A stretch of DNA of 19,193 bases from a bacterium (GTDB lineage: Bacteria; Bacteroidota; Ignavibacteria; Kapaibacteriales; Kapaibacteriaceae), in assembly GCA_020050895.1 (NCBI GenBank), contig JAGVJW010000124.1, positions 1 to 19,193 on the forward strand, given 5' to 3'. A model generated the notes under the pieces. It worked only from the letters and a program-made list of their open reading frames with translations, was not told the origin of the DNA and ran no database searches. Positions 1 to 7,379 of this stretch are shown piece after piece. The number at the start of each line of letters is the position of its first letter. The first letter of the stretch is position 1. The position numbers and the translations under genes are program-made.

Positions 1-1332
1 CAAAGCTTCCAACGCGACAATCTTTTGTTCGTAGAGCCGGGCGAGGCGGTTTGTTTCTTTGCGGAGGTCATCGCATTGCCTGACAATTCGAAGTTGCTCG
101 TTCATCTCGGGATAGCAGATGTAAAACGCCTTCGCTTCCGGAAAATATATTGTCTGGTGGACGGAGCCGCTGGCAAATCGCAGTAGGCCCTCGCGCCCTT
201 CTGCCACGAAAAGATACTTAAGGAAGTCAGGTTGAAGTTTGTCGGAGCAAACCCAATTGACAAAGTCTTGACTTGTGGCCATGGGCTTCGCCATAACGAC
301 GACGTAGCCAACTGAAGCGGTTCGTGAAAGACATACAGTATTCTCGGGTAGGATTCGCGCCGATGAGTTTGCGATTCCGAGATCATTGGTCTTTTGAAGT
401 GTATCCGATATTCGTCGGCCGTGATTCTCTCTCGCATCCTGAATCCCGATCCAAGGAACCATTCCACCCCAATATTCAGGATGTCGTCTGCTGGGGGTAT
501 GACCAGTTTCGAGCCTTGCCATATCCGTCAAAGCTGACCAACGCCAGCCTTTACGCGCCCCAGTGCTCGGCAACCCAACTGCAAGTGAAAGGTTTCCAGG
601 AATGTGACGTGAAGTAGCTTCTCTTCCGCCAGTTCGTGTCTCATGGCCTCCATGATGACGTTTAGTCTCGACTGAGTCTGAAACGATTGGGCCGTCAAGA
701 GCTGATCTCTCTCGTGTTTCCGCCTGTTTATGTCCATCCTCTACACTCTGACTAAAAACAGATTTGAGATGACTATCGAAGATGGCACTTGCGTTTTGGA
801 GGTTTGTTTTCGCATTGGCTTTGGCAATGGCGATGTTCTCGAAGACTTCGTCGAGGATGCGGACGATGCGGTGTTGTTCGGAGAGTGGAGGAAGATGTAT
901 TAGAAGTGACTTCACGAATGGAAGCTTGACACCTTGAACCGTTGCCCCAGTACCTTCCGAGATGATAACATCTGCGATGCTTTTAAGCCACCAATAGAGA
1001 TAACGAACGACCAATTCCTGTTTATTGCGGGGCACTATGCCGCGAAGGTCTTGATTGATTGCCGTGTCCTGTCCAAGCAAACACACCTTTCCCAATCCAA
1101 CGCGTGTCGCAATGACCACATTGCCCGCTGGTATGATGTTGGTTGCGCTGTTCTTAACCGCAGCTTTCGTTATCCGATACTCCGTCTCCGTTATGACATC
1201 GTTTCGCATGTCACGAACGGTCGCCCAGGGAATCTCACCCGAATAGAAGGCGGACTTGTTCTTAGGTGGCGTGCCACCACCAATAACATCACAAAGTTCA
1301 CCTAACTGCTTAGTTACCCATCCTTTCTTCAT
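1..1332 (-). CDS. hsdS: Type I restriction-modification specificity subunit HsdS (3' end cut by window edge)
   Basis: HsdS is the DNA-recognition subunit of a type I R-M complex; each of its two target-recognition domains (TRDs) reads one half of a bipartite site. Translating the minus strand from ATG at 1332-1330 gives 444 codons with no stop before base 1, so the gene is intact as far as it can be seen and lacks only its C-terminus. TRD1 is at about residues 5-145 (GGGTPPK; GTGATVQG at 127-134), followed by a conserved helix at about 146-195 (PPLSEQHRIV). A Gly/Arg-rich linker spans about 205-262. TRD2 is at about 265-405 (GHTPSRRHPEYWGG at 277-290; SRTASVGYV at 336-344), followed by a second helix starting EQLRIV near 412. 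The start overlaps the hsdM stop as ATGA, which suggests coupled translation. The two halves align with the usual two-TRD plan, and I expect about 15-25 residues to be missing. Recognition specificity cannot be read from sequence. Confidence 0.93.
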   Translation of the reverse strand, partial: MKKGWVTKQLGELCDVIGGGTPPKNKSAFYSGEIPWATVRDMRNDVITETEYRITKAAVKNSATNIIPAGNVVIATRVGLGKVCLLGQDTAINQDLRGIVPRNKQELVVRYLYWWLKSIADVIISEGTGATVQGVKLPFVKSLLIHLPPLSEQHRIVRILDEVFENIAIAKANAKTNLQNASAIFDSHLKSVFSQSVEDGHKQAETRERSALDGPIVSDSVETKRHHGGHETRTGGREATSRHIPGNLSLAVGLPSTGARKGWRWSALTDMARLETGHTPSRRHPEYWGGMVPWIGIQDARENHGRRISDTLQKTNDLGIANSSARILPENTVCLSRTASVGYVVVMAKPMATSQDFVNWVCSDKLQPDFLKYLFVAEGREGLLRFASGSVHQTIYFPEAKAFYICYPEMNEQLRIVRQCDDLRKETNRLARLYEQKIVALEAL

Positions 1333-2786
1333 AGCAGCGCCTTGATCTTCTTGATCACTTCTGCGCTTTCTCTATCGAGAGTGATGATCTCGGTAAGAAT
1401 GTCTACTGGACTGCGATGAGTCACTTCTTCTTCGCGGTTAGGGTTCTTCACCGATAGATCAAAGGTCTTGACGTTGATGTCCTTTGCATGAACACTCCAG
1501 CTTTTTGGAGAATCTACCTTCTTCTTTTGTAGGGTGATGAACTCCGCAAGATCGCTGTCGTTAAGCGGGTTTGTCTTTCCCATGTTCCGCCCTGGATCGA
1601 GCTGGTAGTACCAAATCTTACGAGTAGGAGCACCTTTCTCAAAGAATAGGACAACGGTCTTTACACCGGCGCCAAGGAAGGTACCGCCAGGACAATCAAG
1701 AATGGTGTGGAGGTTGCAACTCTCAAGCAGATCTTTCCGAAGAGCAATGGATGCGTTGTCGGAGTTGCTAAGGAATGTGTTCTTGATCACGATTGCTCCT
1801 CTGCCCCCTGCCTTCATGATCTTGATGAAGTGCTGAAGGAAGAGGTAGGCCGTCTCGCCCGTACGAATCGGGAAATTCTGTTGGATCTCTGCCCGTTCCT
1901 TACCACCAAAAGGAGGATTGGCAAGCACAATGTTGTACCGGTCCTTTTCCTGAATGTCCTCCAGGTTTTCGGCCAAAGTGTTGGTGTGGATGACATTCGG
2001 AGCATCGATGCCATGGAGAATCATGTTCATTATGGCCATGACGTACGCCAATGACTTCTTCTCCTTGCCGTAGAAGGTGTCTTCTTGCAGTATACGCTCT
2101 TGCTTAGTGGTGCGCTTTGGATTTTGTGTGCGGATATAGTCGAAGGCTTCGCAAAGGAATCCGGCTGAACCACAGGCGCCATCGTAGATCGTCTCGCCGA
2201 TCCTTGGGTCCGCCACCTTGATCATTGCCCGAATCAACGGACGAGGCGTGTAATATTCGCCACCGTTCCTGCCTGCGTTACCCATGTTCCGAATCTTCTC
2301 TTCATAAAGGGCGGACAGCTCATGTTTCTCGGCCTGAGACCTAAATCGGAGTTGGTCTACCTGATCGATAATCTCTCGTAGGTTGTAGCCGCTCTGTATC
2401 TTGTTCTTTAGCTCACCGAAGATCTCACCGATCTTGTATTCGATTGTCTTGCGGTCAGCAGCACGACCTTTGAAGCTCTGAAGGTAGGGGAACAGCTTCT
2501 TGTCGACAAAGTCTCGAAGATCATCTCCAACCATCGCTTTATGATGGTCCAACTTTCCCCCAGGGCTCTTAGGCGCAGCCCAGTTCCTCCATCGGTAATC
2601 CTCGTCAAGGATGTGGCTGTATTTCTTTTTTTCAAGAGCCGCTTCGTCAGCTCGGTCCTGATCGAGCCCATCAAGGTACTTCAGGAACAGGAGCCACGAT
2701 GTCTGTTCAGTGTAGTCTAACTCCGTGGTGCAGCCTGCCTCTTTCCAGAGGACGTCGTCGATGTTTTTAAAGACTTGTTCGAACAT
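1329..2786 (-). CDS. hsdM: Type I restriction-modification DNA methyltransferase subunit HsdM
   Basis: HsdM is the SAM-dependent N6-adenine methyltransferase subunit; with HsdS it forms the modification enzyme and with HsdR the restriction enzyme. The 485 residues show an HsdM N-terminal helical domain (about 1-140, opening MFEQVFKNIDDVLW), the lead-in GEYYTPRPL (176-184), SAM-binding motif I as DGACGSAGFL (202-211; the family usually has DPACGTGGFL) and catalytic motif IV as NPPF (290-293). The tail includes the typical FFEKG...WYYQL stretch (381-395). The length is normal for the family and all catalytic elements are present, so it should be active. It lies 30 bases downstream of a two-TM gene and overlaps hsdS by ATGA. 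hsdR is not visible and could lie beyond base 1. The start follows an A/T-rich leader containing AGGGA about 15 bases upstream, a weak ribosome-binding site at best. Confidence 0.97.
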   Translation of the reverse strand: MFEQVFKNIDDVLWKEAGCTTELDYTEQTSWLLFLKYLDGLDQDRADEAALEKKKYSHILDEDYRWRNWAAPKSPGGKLDHHKAMVGDDLRDFVDKKLFPYLQSFKGRAADRKTIEYKIGEIFGELKNKIQSGYNLREIIDQVDQLRFRSQAEKHELSALYEEKIRNMGNAGRNGGEYYTPRPLIRAMIKVADPRIGETIYDGACGSAGFLCEAFDYIRTQNPKRTTKQERILQEDTFYGKEKKSLAYVMAIMNMILHGIDAPNVIHTNTLAENLEDIQEKDRYNIVLANPPFGGKERAEIQQNFPIRTGETAYLFLQHFIKIMKAGGRGAIVIKNTFLSNSDNASIALRKDLLESCNLHTILDCPGGTFLGAGVKTVVLFFEKGAPTRKIWYYQLDPGRNMGKTNPLNDSDLAEFITLQKKKVDSPKSWSVHAKDINVKTFDLSVKNPNREEEVTHRSPVDILTEIITLDRESAEVIKKIKALL

Positions 2787-2816
2787 TTGGTATTCGTGTT
2801 CCCTATTGTATTTATG

Positions 2817-3560
2817 TTATTGATCCGTGTCCCTTGGCGTACCATCTTCATAATCTGTTGGTGGCTTCTCAACCGCTCGCCGAATCCCGGATATCTCACG
2901 TCTGATACTGGCCAAATCTTCCTTCAGCGTCTTTCTTAGCTGATTGATTCGCATTGCTGAAGAGTGTGGAGGGACTATTGAGTGTCTGTGTGCGCTAATA
3001 TCGATTGTTATGGCGTCCTCATAAATGGTACCATTTAGGGCTTCGTATCGAGCCTTAATGGTAAACCTGCGAGGGTGCTTCTGTTCATCGGGGTCATTTG
3101 CATAATCTTCTCCGTGCATCAATAGGAATTCATACAACCAGCCTACTGGCAGGTCTGCACCTTCGCTGAATAAAGGATTGTTGTCGAGGTAGTATATCTC
3201 ATGATTTGAAGTAGGCTTCGACGCAACTCTCAACCCCTCCTTTACGCCAACTAAAGAGAGTTTAGTCTTGATCGCAGTTGATTTGCCGGAATTCGCGATA
3301 ACCAACACGCGATTCGTATCCGCAGTTATGCTAAGCATTACCGATAAATGAGGTCGCTCTGCATCTTCTGAGGCCTGACGTGACCACTTTAATGTATAGT
3401 AGAGTAGAACAACTGTAGCAGAGGTCGCGACAGACGTAATGACGTCTGTTGAAAGAAGTCCCGTTTCGCAGACCGCGTAGATCAGCCAAACGATCATCCC
3501 ACAAAAAACCACAGCCTCTGTTATGGCTATAAGGGTCCCGTGTTTACGTGTAATCTTCAT
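2817..3560 (-). CDS. Two-TM membrane protein of unknown function leading the hsdMS operon
   Basis: I do not recognise this family. From the ATG at 3560 it is 247 residues. Two hydrophobic segments lie at about residues 9-30 (LIAITEAVVFCGMIVWLIYA) and 38-57 (a TSVATSATVVLLYYTL core). After a basic SRQASEDAERP linker comes a soluble, probably cytoplasmic, beta-rich domain (about 70-200) with a VLVIANSGKSTAIKTKLSL stretch like the Ig-like 'NSG' sandwiches in many two-TM bacterial proteins. It ends in a charged helical tail (NQLRKTLKEDLASIRREI) that could be a coiled coil. The frame stays open to a TTG at 3656, but the extra 32 residues (Tyr/Arg/Cys-rich) look non-coding, so I prefer the ATG at 3560. 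It ends 30 bases before hsdM on the same strand, so co-transcription is likely. A role tied to restriction-modification is inferred only from position. Confidence 0.72.
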   Translation of the reverse strand: MKITRKHGTLIAITEAVVFCGMIVWLIYAVCETGLLSTDVITSVATSATVVLLYYTLKWSRQASEDAERPHLSVMLSITADTNRVLVIANSGKSTAIKTKLSLVGVKEGLRVASKPTSNHEIYYLDNNPLFSEGADLPVGWLYEFLLMHGEDYANDPDEQKHPRRFTIKARYEALNGTIYEDAITIDISAHRHSIVPPHSSAMRINQLRKTLKEDLASIRREISGIRRAVEKPPTDYEDGTPRDTDQ

Positions 3561-3763
3561 GTATCTGCACCATCTTGTGTCTACCGTGAAGAATGCTGGA
3601 CATTGGCGCTGTCGATAAAAATACCCATGCTTGAGTCGGTTCATCAACAAATGCAATCTGCCCGCTCACTTTGATTAGCAGTTGTGTCACCAACGACGCT
3701 CCCAGGCCCAATGCTGTGAGCTGACCCCTCCATAATGTCCCCCAGAATGTCCCCCGGAAAAGG
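3561..3763. other. Non-coding spacer between tRNA-Phe terminator and hsd operon
   Basis: This stretch probably holds the promoter of the two-TM/hsdMS operon, but I cannot point to convincing -33/-7 elements. It contains a short tandem repeat (3734-3755). On the minus strand one frame stays open through most of it (reading ...GTFWGTLWRGQ...) without a convincing start codon. On the plus strand there is only a 12-codon open tail ending at TAA 3764-3766. It could be degraded remains of a mobile-element end next to the tRNA; no intact integrase is visible. Confidence 0.4.
3734..3755. repeat. Imperfect tandem repeat, AATGTCCCCC twice with a 12-base period
   Basis: The 10-mer AATGTCCCCC occurs at 3734-3743 and again at 3746-3755, separated by AG. 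It sits 9 bases before the terminator stem and about 58 bases beyond the 3' end of tRNA-Phe. It could be part of an attachment-site arm or just a local duplication. There is no second copy elsewhere in the window to compare with. Confidence 0.6.
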
Positions 3764-3799
3764 TAAGCCCCTTGTAAGTCGTTACCTACAAGGGGCTTA
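3764..3799 (-). terminator. Strong hairpin terminator behind tRNA-Phe
   Basis: A perfect 13-bp inverted repeat (3764-3776 with 3787-3799, core AAGCCCCTTGTA/TACAAGGGGCTT) closes a 10-base loop. On the minus strand it follows the tRNA 3' end by about 13 bases and is followed by ACCTTTTCC; on the plus strand it is followed by GCATTTTA, so it could work both ways. It probably ends transcription of the tRNA and the operon above it, and so insulates the hsd genes. Confidence 0.8.
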
Positions 3800-3812
3800 G
3801 CATTTTACGGAG

Positions 3813-3885
3813 TGGTCAGGGAGGGAATTGAACCCCCGACACATGGATTTTCAGTCCATTGCTCTACCAACTGAGCTACCTGACC
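3813..3885 (-). tRNA. tRNA-Phe (anticodon GAA)
   Basis: Read on the minus strand, the 73 bases fold as a complete cloverleaf. The acceptor stem is GGTCAGG/CCTGACC with discriminator A. The D arm is GCTC/GAGC. The anticodon stem is ATGGA/TCCAT around loop CTGAAAA, giving anticodon GAA for phenylalanine. The T arm is GGGGG/CCCTC around TTCAATT. The 3' CCA is not encoded (CTC follows A), so it must be added after transcription. The gene starts 40 bases after the outer-membrane protein gene on the same strand and is followed by a hairpin terminator. Its 3' end faces the restriction-modification genes, the usual orientation for an integration target. Confidence 0.97.
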
Positions 3886-3925
3886 AGGGAATGCAAATAT
3901 AGGCTGAATCGCTTTGAGGGAACGC

Positions 3926-4873
3926 TTAAAATGGGGTGTACGAAAACGCGACGGTGGGGACTAATGCTGGACCCGGCGTGAGAGTAAATCCAAAGTCCAT
4001 GGCAACGGCTGTGGTCGTAAATCGAAGACCGGTGTAGAGGATGGTGTTCGCCGGACGTGTGAGATCGGCATTCCATAACTCGGCCATGAAATGTAAATCC
4101 TGCATCTCAGGAAATCGTGTGTCCAGGCCGAGCGCAATTCCTATTGTGCCGTTCGTGAAATAAAATCGTACGGGATTGATGAAGGTCCCCCCGGAAAATG
4201 TATACACATCATCGCCGGCTACTTTTGCAAATAACGATGTGCTGACCTGCGTTCGCTTTCCAGTAAATGTTGCAACACCGTAGATATGCCCAATAAAATT
4301 ATAATCATTTAACCAACCTGCATTCACACCAAGAGCATAGTACTGGTGACCCTCCTCTACTAAACCATTGTCGTTTTCCCATACGGTAACCTTTGCGTTG
4401 ATGATCGATACCTGCTCGCTCCATTTGATGCCCGGTACTAACGATCTGCCAGCAGTAATACTCGCCCACTCACCAATGCCAAAACCGAAATATGGCATCA
4501 CGCCCTCGATCGACGCTACAAAGTGATCTCCGCGTATGGGCTGTGCCGTCGGCATTATGAGGCCACGGTGACGGTGACGGTAGGAATCGTCTGACGCAGA
4601 TATCCATGCTATCTCTTTTGCATAGACTTTTGCCCGACCGAATACTGATGAAATCTTAACAAACGCGCCATCATTATCCTGGTCAATCTCTGTTAGGGGG
4701 CCCGTAATCACATTTCCATTTGCTAAACGTATATAGTATGTATGGTCTACATCATACTCGAAATCCATTAGCTCATCGTTTGTGATAGCATATACTCCAA
4801 TTCCGGAATAACAAATAAAGAACATGCACAACACAGCGAATAATGCACGGCGTGAGTTTCGGATTTGTTTCAT
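3926..4873 (-). CDS. Outer-membrane beta-barrel-like protein of unknown function
   Basis: The N-terminus is a classic signal peptide: MKQIRNSRR, a hydrophobic core, then a likely cleavage site after GVYA (about residue 29). The mature protein opens with a small beta-rich domain of the 'YYIRLANGNVITGPLTEI ... GRAKVYAKEIAWI' type (residues about 45-92), common at the N-terminus of Bacteroidota envelope proteins. A region of about 200 residues follows with alternating aromatic/hydrophobic strands, a PTAQPI motif, and a terminal Phe (SYTPF), as expected for an outer-membrane barrel. No enzymatic motif is visible. I chose the ATG at 4873 because it gives the tidy signal peptide. The in-frame ATG at 4900 overlaps the rlmN stop as ATGA and is the alternative, adding nine residues. 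Neither has a clear Shine-Dalgarno sequence. The gene is probably co-transcribed with rlmN. Function unknown. Confidence 0.83.
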   Translation of the reverse strand: MKQIRNSRRALFAVLCMFFICYSGIGVYAITNDELMDFEYDVDHTYYIRLANGNVITGPLTEIDQDNDGAFVKISSVFGRAKVYAKEIAWISASDDSYRHRHRGLIMPTAQPIRGDHFVASIEGVMPYFGFGIGEWASITAGRSLVPGIKWSEQVSIINAKVTVWENDNGLVEEGHQYYALGVNAGWLNDYNFIGHIYGVATFTGKRTQVSTSLFAKVAGDDVYTFSGGTFINPVRFYFTNGTIGIALGLDTRFPEMQDLHFMAELWNADLTRPANTILYTGLRFTTTAVAMDFGFTLTPGPALVPTVAFSYTPF

Positions 4874-4896
4874 AAGGCTATAACCATTGCTTTCTC

Positions 4897-6006
4897 TCAT
4901 TTAGCTTTGTCGCTCAGCGCTAACTGACCGCATGCTGCATCAATGTCCTTCCCCGAAGAGCTCCTGATTAGAACATGGACGTCCTCGGCTCGCAAACGGT
5001 CAATAAATTGCTGAAAATGTTTAGGTGTAGATGGCTTTAACTGCGCACCAAACCCTTCGGGATGCGTAAAGTCGATGCTGTGGAAAGGAATCACGTTTAC
5101 CTTTGATGGAAACCGACGCGCAAACCGTGCCAGACGTTTTACATCGTCGCTGGAATCATTTACTCCTTCGAAAACAATGTATTCAAAGGTCACACCTTTA
5201 TGCGTTTTCTGGTAGTAATATTCAAGTGCATCCATCAACGTATCCAACGGCCAACGCCTTGCTATAGGCATGAGCTTTTCGCGCACTCCCTGCGTTGTGG
5301 CATGTAAACTCACTGCAAGTTTAATGATACGTTTCTCATCGGCCATACGAACGATGCCGGGTACTACACCTGCCGTAGAAAGTGTGGTACGTCGCGGCGC
5401 AACCATCAGCGTCCGCTGGTCGTTAAATATTTCCACGGCTCTCATCACGGCATCGTAGTTGTTAAGGGGCTCTCCCATGCCCATAAAAACAATATTTGTA
5501 ATGGGCTTCGATGAATGTTTCTGCGCCTGAAGATACTGATCAACGATTTCTCCGCTGGTGAGATTACGCTTAAGATTCAACGATGCTGTTGCACAAAAAA
5601 CGCATCCAAGATTACAGCCAACCTGAGTGCTTATGCAGAGTGTACGCCGACGTGGGTGCCCATCCTCTTCTGCCATCTCGCTAGGGATTAACACCGATTC
5701 AATTGCACTTCCATCCAGCAATTCAAACAAAAACTTCTTAGTGCCATCGTCTGAGACCTGCAATGTTTTCAAATGAACACTCTCTGTCCTATACGCAGAA
5801 TCTAGCGTTTCCCTTAACGCATGAGGAAGCAATTTCATTTCCTGCACATTATCAATACGCGATATGTACATGGCATCGTATACCTGACGTGCCCTATAAC
5901 GCTTTATCCCAGAAGATTCGAATAGCTTTTCCAATTCCAAGGTCGGAAGACCCTTTAATTCGATAGGACCAACAACTGTATCTCTCTTTGACAAGTGTAA
6001 ACTCAA
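4897..6006 (-). CDS. rlmN: Dual-specificity 23S rRNA/tRNA adenine-C2 methyltransferase RlmN
   Basis: RlmN is a radical-SAM enzyme that methylates C2 of A2503 in 23S rRNA and of A37 in some tRNAs, tuning translational accuracy. The radical-SAM cluster motif CxxxCxxC is present as C131, C135 and C138 (VGCNLGCVFCATA). The two cysteines of the methyl-transfer mechanism are also present: C124 in RTLCISTQVG, matching E. coli C118, and C359 in DIDAACGQL, matching E. coli C355. MGMGEPL lies at 175-181. The 369-residue length fits the family. The start at 6006 has no recognisable ribosome-binding site, but the N-terminus reads sensibly (MSLHLSKRDTVVG). The 93-base spacer above it is A/T-rich and may hold a promoter, though I see no clear elements. 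The downstream envelope gene starts at or just beyond the stop codon. Confidence 0.97.
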   Translation of the reverse strand: MSLHLSKRDTVVGPIELKGLPTLELEKLFESSGIKRYRARQVYDAMYISRIDNVQEMKLLPHALRETLDSAYRTESVHLKTLQVSDDGTKKFLFELLDGSAIESVLIPSEMAEEDGHPRRRTLCISTQVGCNLGCVFCATASLNLKRNLTSGEIVDQYLQAQKHSSKPITNIVFMGMGEPLNNYDAVMRAVEIFNDQRTLMVAPRRTTLSTAGVVPGIVRMADEKRIIKLAVSLHATTQGVREKLMPIARRWPLDTLMDALEYYYQKTHKGVTFEYIVFEGVNDSSDDVKRLARFARRFPSKVNVIPFHSIDFTHPEGFGAQLKPSTPKHFQQFIDRLRAEDVHVLIRSSSGKDIDAACGQLALSDKAK

Positions 6007-6099
6007 TGTTTAAAAATTTTGAAATGTAAAAACCCAGATGACAGAAATCTTAACATCGTTTGACAACCGACCAATACTGGCTCAAATAGGATTTTTGTT

Positions 6100-7305
6100 T
6101 TAACAGATCAATTCGCACGTGCGCTTAGCAACTTCCGATCCAATGGCTACGCCCATTCCATTGCATCCAAATGCAACAATAACGCCTGGCAGCACTTCTC
6201 CAACTACCGGTTGCTTTGAATTGTTGAACGCCATGGTGCCAGCCCACCGGTACTCAATGGCAACATTCTTACCGGGCAGAATAACATTGTGCAGTATATG
6301 CTCGAGATAATTCTGGATTGTTCCGGTAGTATCCATCGATGTAGTCTCCTCGTCAGCCATAGCCACGTTGCGCCCGCCCCCTATCAGTACTCTGCTACCA
6401 ACATTTCGGAAATACACAAATCCCTGGTCGAAATGATACGTTCCATGCAGCTTTAGATTGGCAAGGGGAGCAGTAAGTAGAATTTGACCTCTGGCAGGCT
6501 GGAACATGGGCTTCGATGAATAGTTGGCTGATACAGTCGCGCCGTTATTGCTAATCATTCTTATCAATTCGCTGATAGCAGAATTGGCAGCCAGTACAAC
6601 GTTTCTGCAGATAACTTCTGTTCCATCCTTTAAGACTAATTCTATTGGCTTGCCTGCAGCATGAACATTGTTGCGCAGATTTACGACATCACTTTTAATA
6701 ATCTGTACACCCCGCTTCTTAGCAATTTCCCACAGCCGAGATACCAACAGGCCGGAGTGGAGCATTCCTTCGAATTCTGTTCCTACTAATGCCTTCACCG
6801 TCTTTGTGTCGAATCCATTTTGCTCTATAAGGTTATCCATTCTAACAAAGGCAGGTCTGTTGAATACCGGATGGAGAAGCTCATTGATTTTATCAATACG
6901 GTCGAGCGATGCGTGATGTTCGAGGAATATTTCACGACCTCCAGTGTTGTCGTAACTAATATTATCATCGCCGCAACGTGATCTTAATATGCTCAGCCCT
7001 TCTACCCGACGTCGGACAAGATCAGCAGCAGCGTCGCTTCCCAATACGTCAACATCAAGAGCAACTTCACTTAGGGAACCAAAGCATGCGAATCCGGCAT
7101 TGCGTGTCGAAGCCCCCTTCGGTCCGTCTGCCCTCTCCATCACGGCAATCATCATGTCGGGTCTGCGTTCCGCAACTTCGATTGCAGTGCTCATACCAAT
7201 AATTCCACCGCCGATTATGCACACATCGAAGTCCCTTTTAAGGGGGCTTGCAGACGCAGTAAATCCGCCAGCTTCATCGTCCCAAAATGAAGATGTCTTC
7301 GCCAT
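6100..7305 (-). CDS. FAD-dependent oxidoreductase, DAO (glycine/D-amino-acid oxidase) family
   Basis: Members of this family oxidise the C-N bond of amino acids or related amines with FAD. The 401 residues carry the dinucleotide-binding fold FDVCIIGGGIIGMSTA (26-41, GxGxxG as GGGIIG), the ribose-contacting acid in VMERA (E57), and the family's ASTRNAGFACFG segment (65-76). The typical C-terminal FAD-contact region reads RWAGTMAF...VVGEVLPG...FGCNGMGVAIGSEVA. There is no signal peptide, so it should be cytoplasmic. The substrate cannot be read from sequence; gamma-glutamylputrescine oxidase-like, sarcosine oxidase-like and D-amino-acid dehydrogenase-like enzymes share this pattern. It lies 74 bases after the lipoprotein gene and 93 before rlmN, so it may be transcribed alone. 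The ATG at 7305 has no Shine-Dalgarno sequence. Confidence 0.9.
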   Translation of the reverse strand: MAKTSSFWDDEAGGFTASASPLKRDFDVCIIGGGIIGMSTAIEVAERRPDMMIAVMERADGPKGASTRNAGFACFGSLSEVALDVDVLGSDAAADLVRRRVEGLSILRSRCGDDNISYDNTGGREIFLEHHASLDRIDKINELLHPVFNRPAFVRMDNLIEQNGFDTKTVKALVGTEFEGMLHSGLLVSRLWEIAKKRGVQIIKSDVVNLRNNVHAAGKPIELVLKDGTEVICRNVVLAANSAISELIRMISNNGATVSANYSSKPMFQPARGQILLTAPLANLKLHGTYHFDQGFVYFRNVGSRVLIGGGRNVAMADEETTSMDTTGTIQNYLEHILHNVILPGKNVAIEYRWAGTMAFNNSKQPVVGEVLPGVIVAFGCNGMGVAIGSEVAKRTCELIC

Positions 7306-7331
7306 TTAGTTTGAGCGGGAAGTTATGCCAT

Positions 7332-7349
7332 CCCGACGAACCCGACGAA
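7332..7349. repeat. Perfect 9-bp tandem duplication (CCCGACGAA)
   Basis: CCCGACGAA occurs at 7332-7340 and immediately again at 7341-7349, in the spacer between the lipoprotein gene and the FAD oxidoreductase. On the minus strand it lies 27-44 bases upstream of the oxidoreductase start, close to where a promoter could be. It may be a slippage duplication; no role is evident. Confidence 0.6.
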
Positions 7350-7379
7350 TGAATAGTAAAAAAGCCAATGCCTGAAATT

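Noticed and set aside
102..737. Two short minus-strand open frames (102-467 and 528-737)
   Set aside because: They lie in a different frame from the hsdS reading, which is open and matches HsdS throughout; their proteins have no family features.
934..1305. Plus-strand open frame of 123 codons
   Set aside because: Antisense shadow of TRD1 of hsdS, with no ribosome-binding site and no recognisable domain.
3561..3656. Longer N-terminus for the two-TM protein, from TTG 3656
   Set aside because: The extension is Tyr/Arg/Cys-rich, and the ATG at 3560 directly precedes the first TM segment with a short basic tail.
3734..3766. C-terminal tail of an integrase on the plus strand (reads NVPQNVPRKR then stop)
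   Set aside because: Only 12 codons are open before an upstream in-frame stop, and no recombinase motif is visible, so it cannot be supported as a gene remnant.
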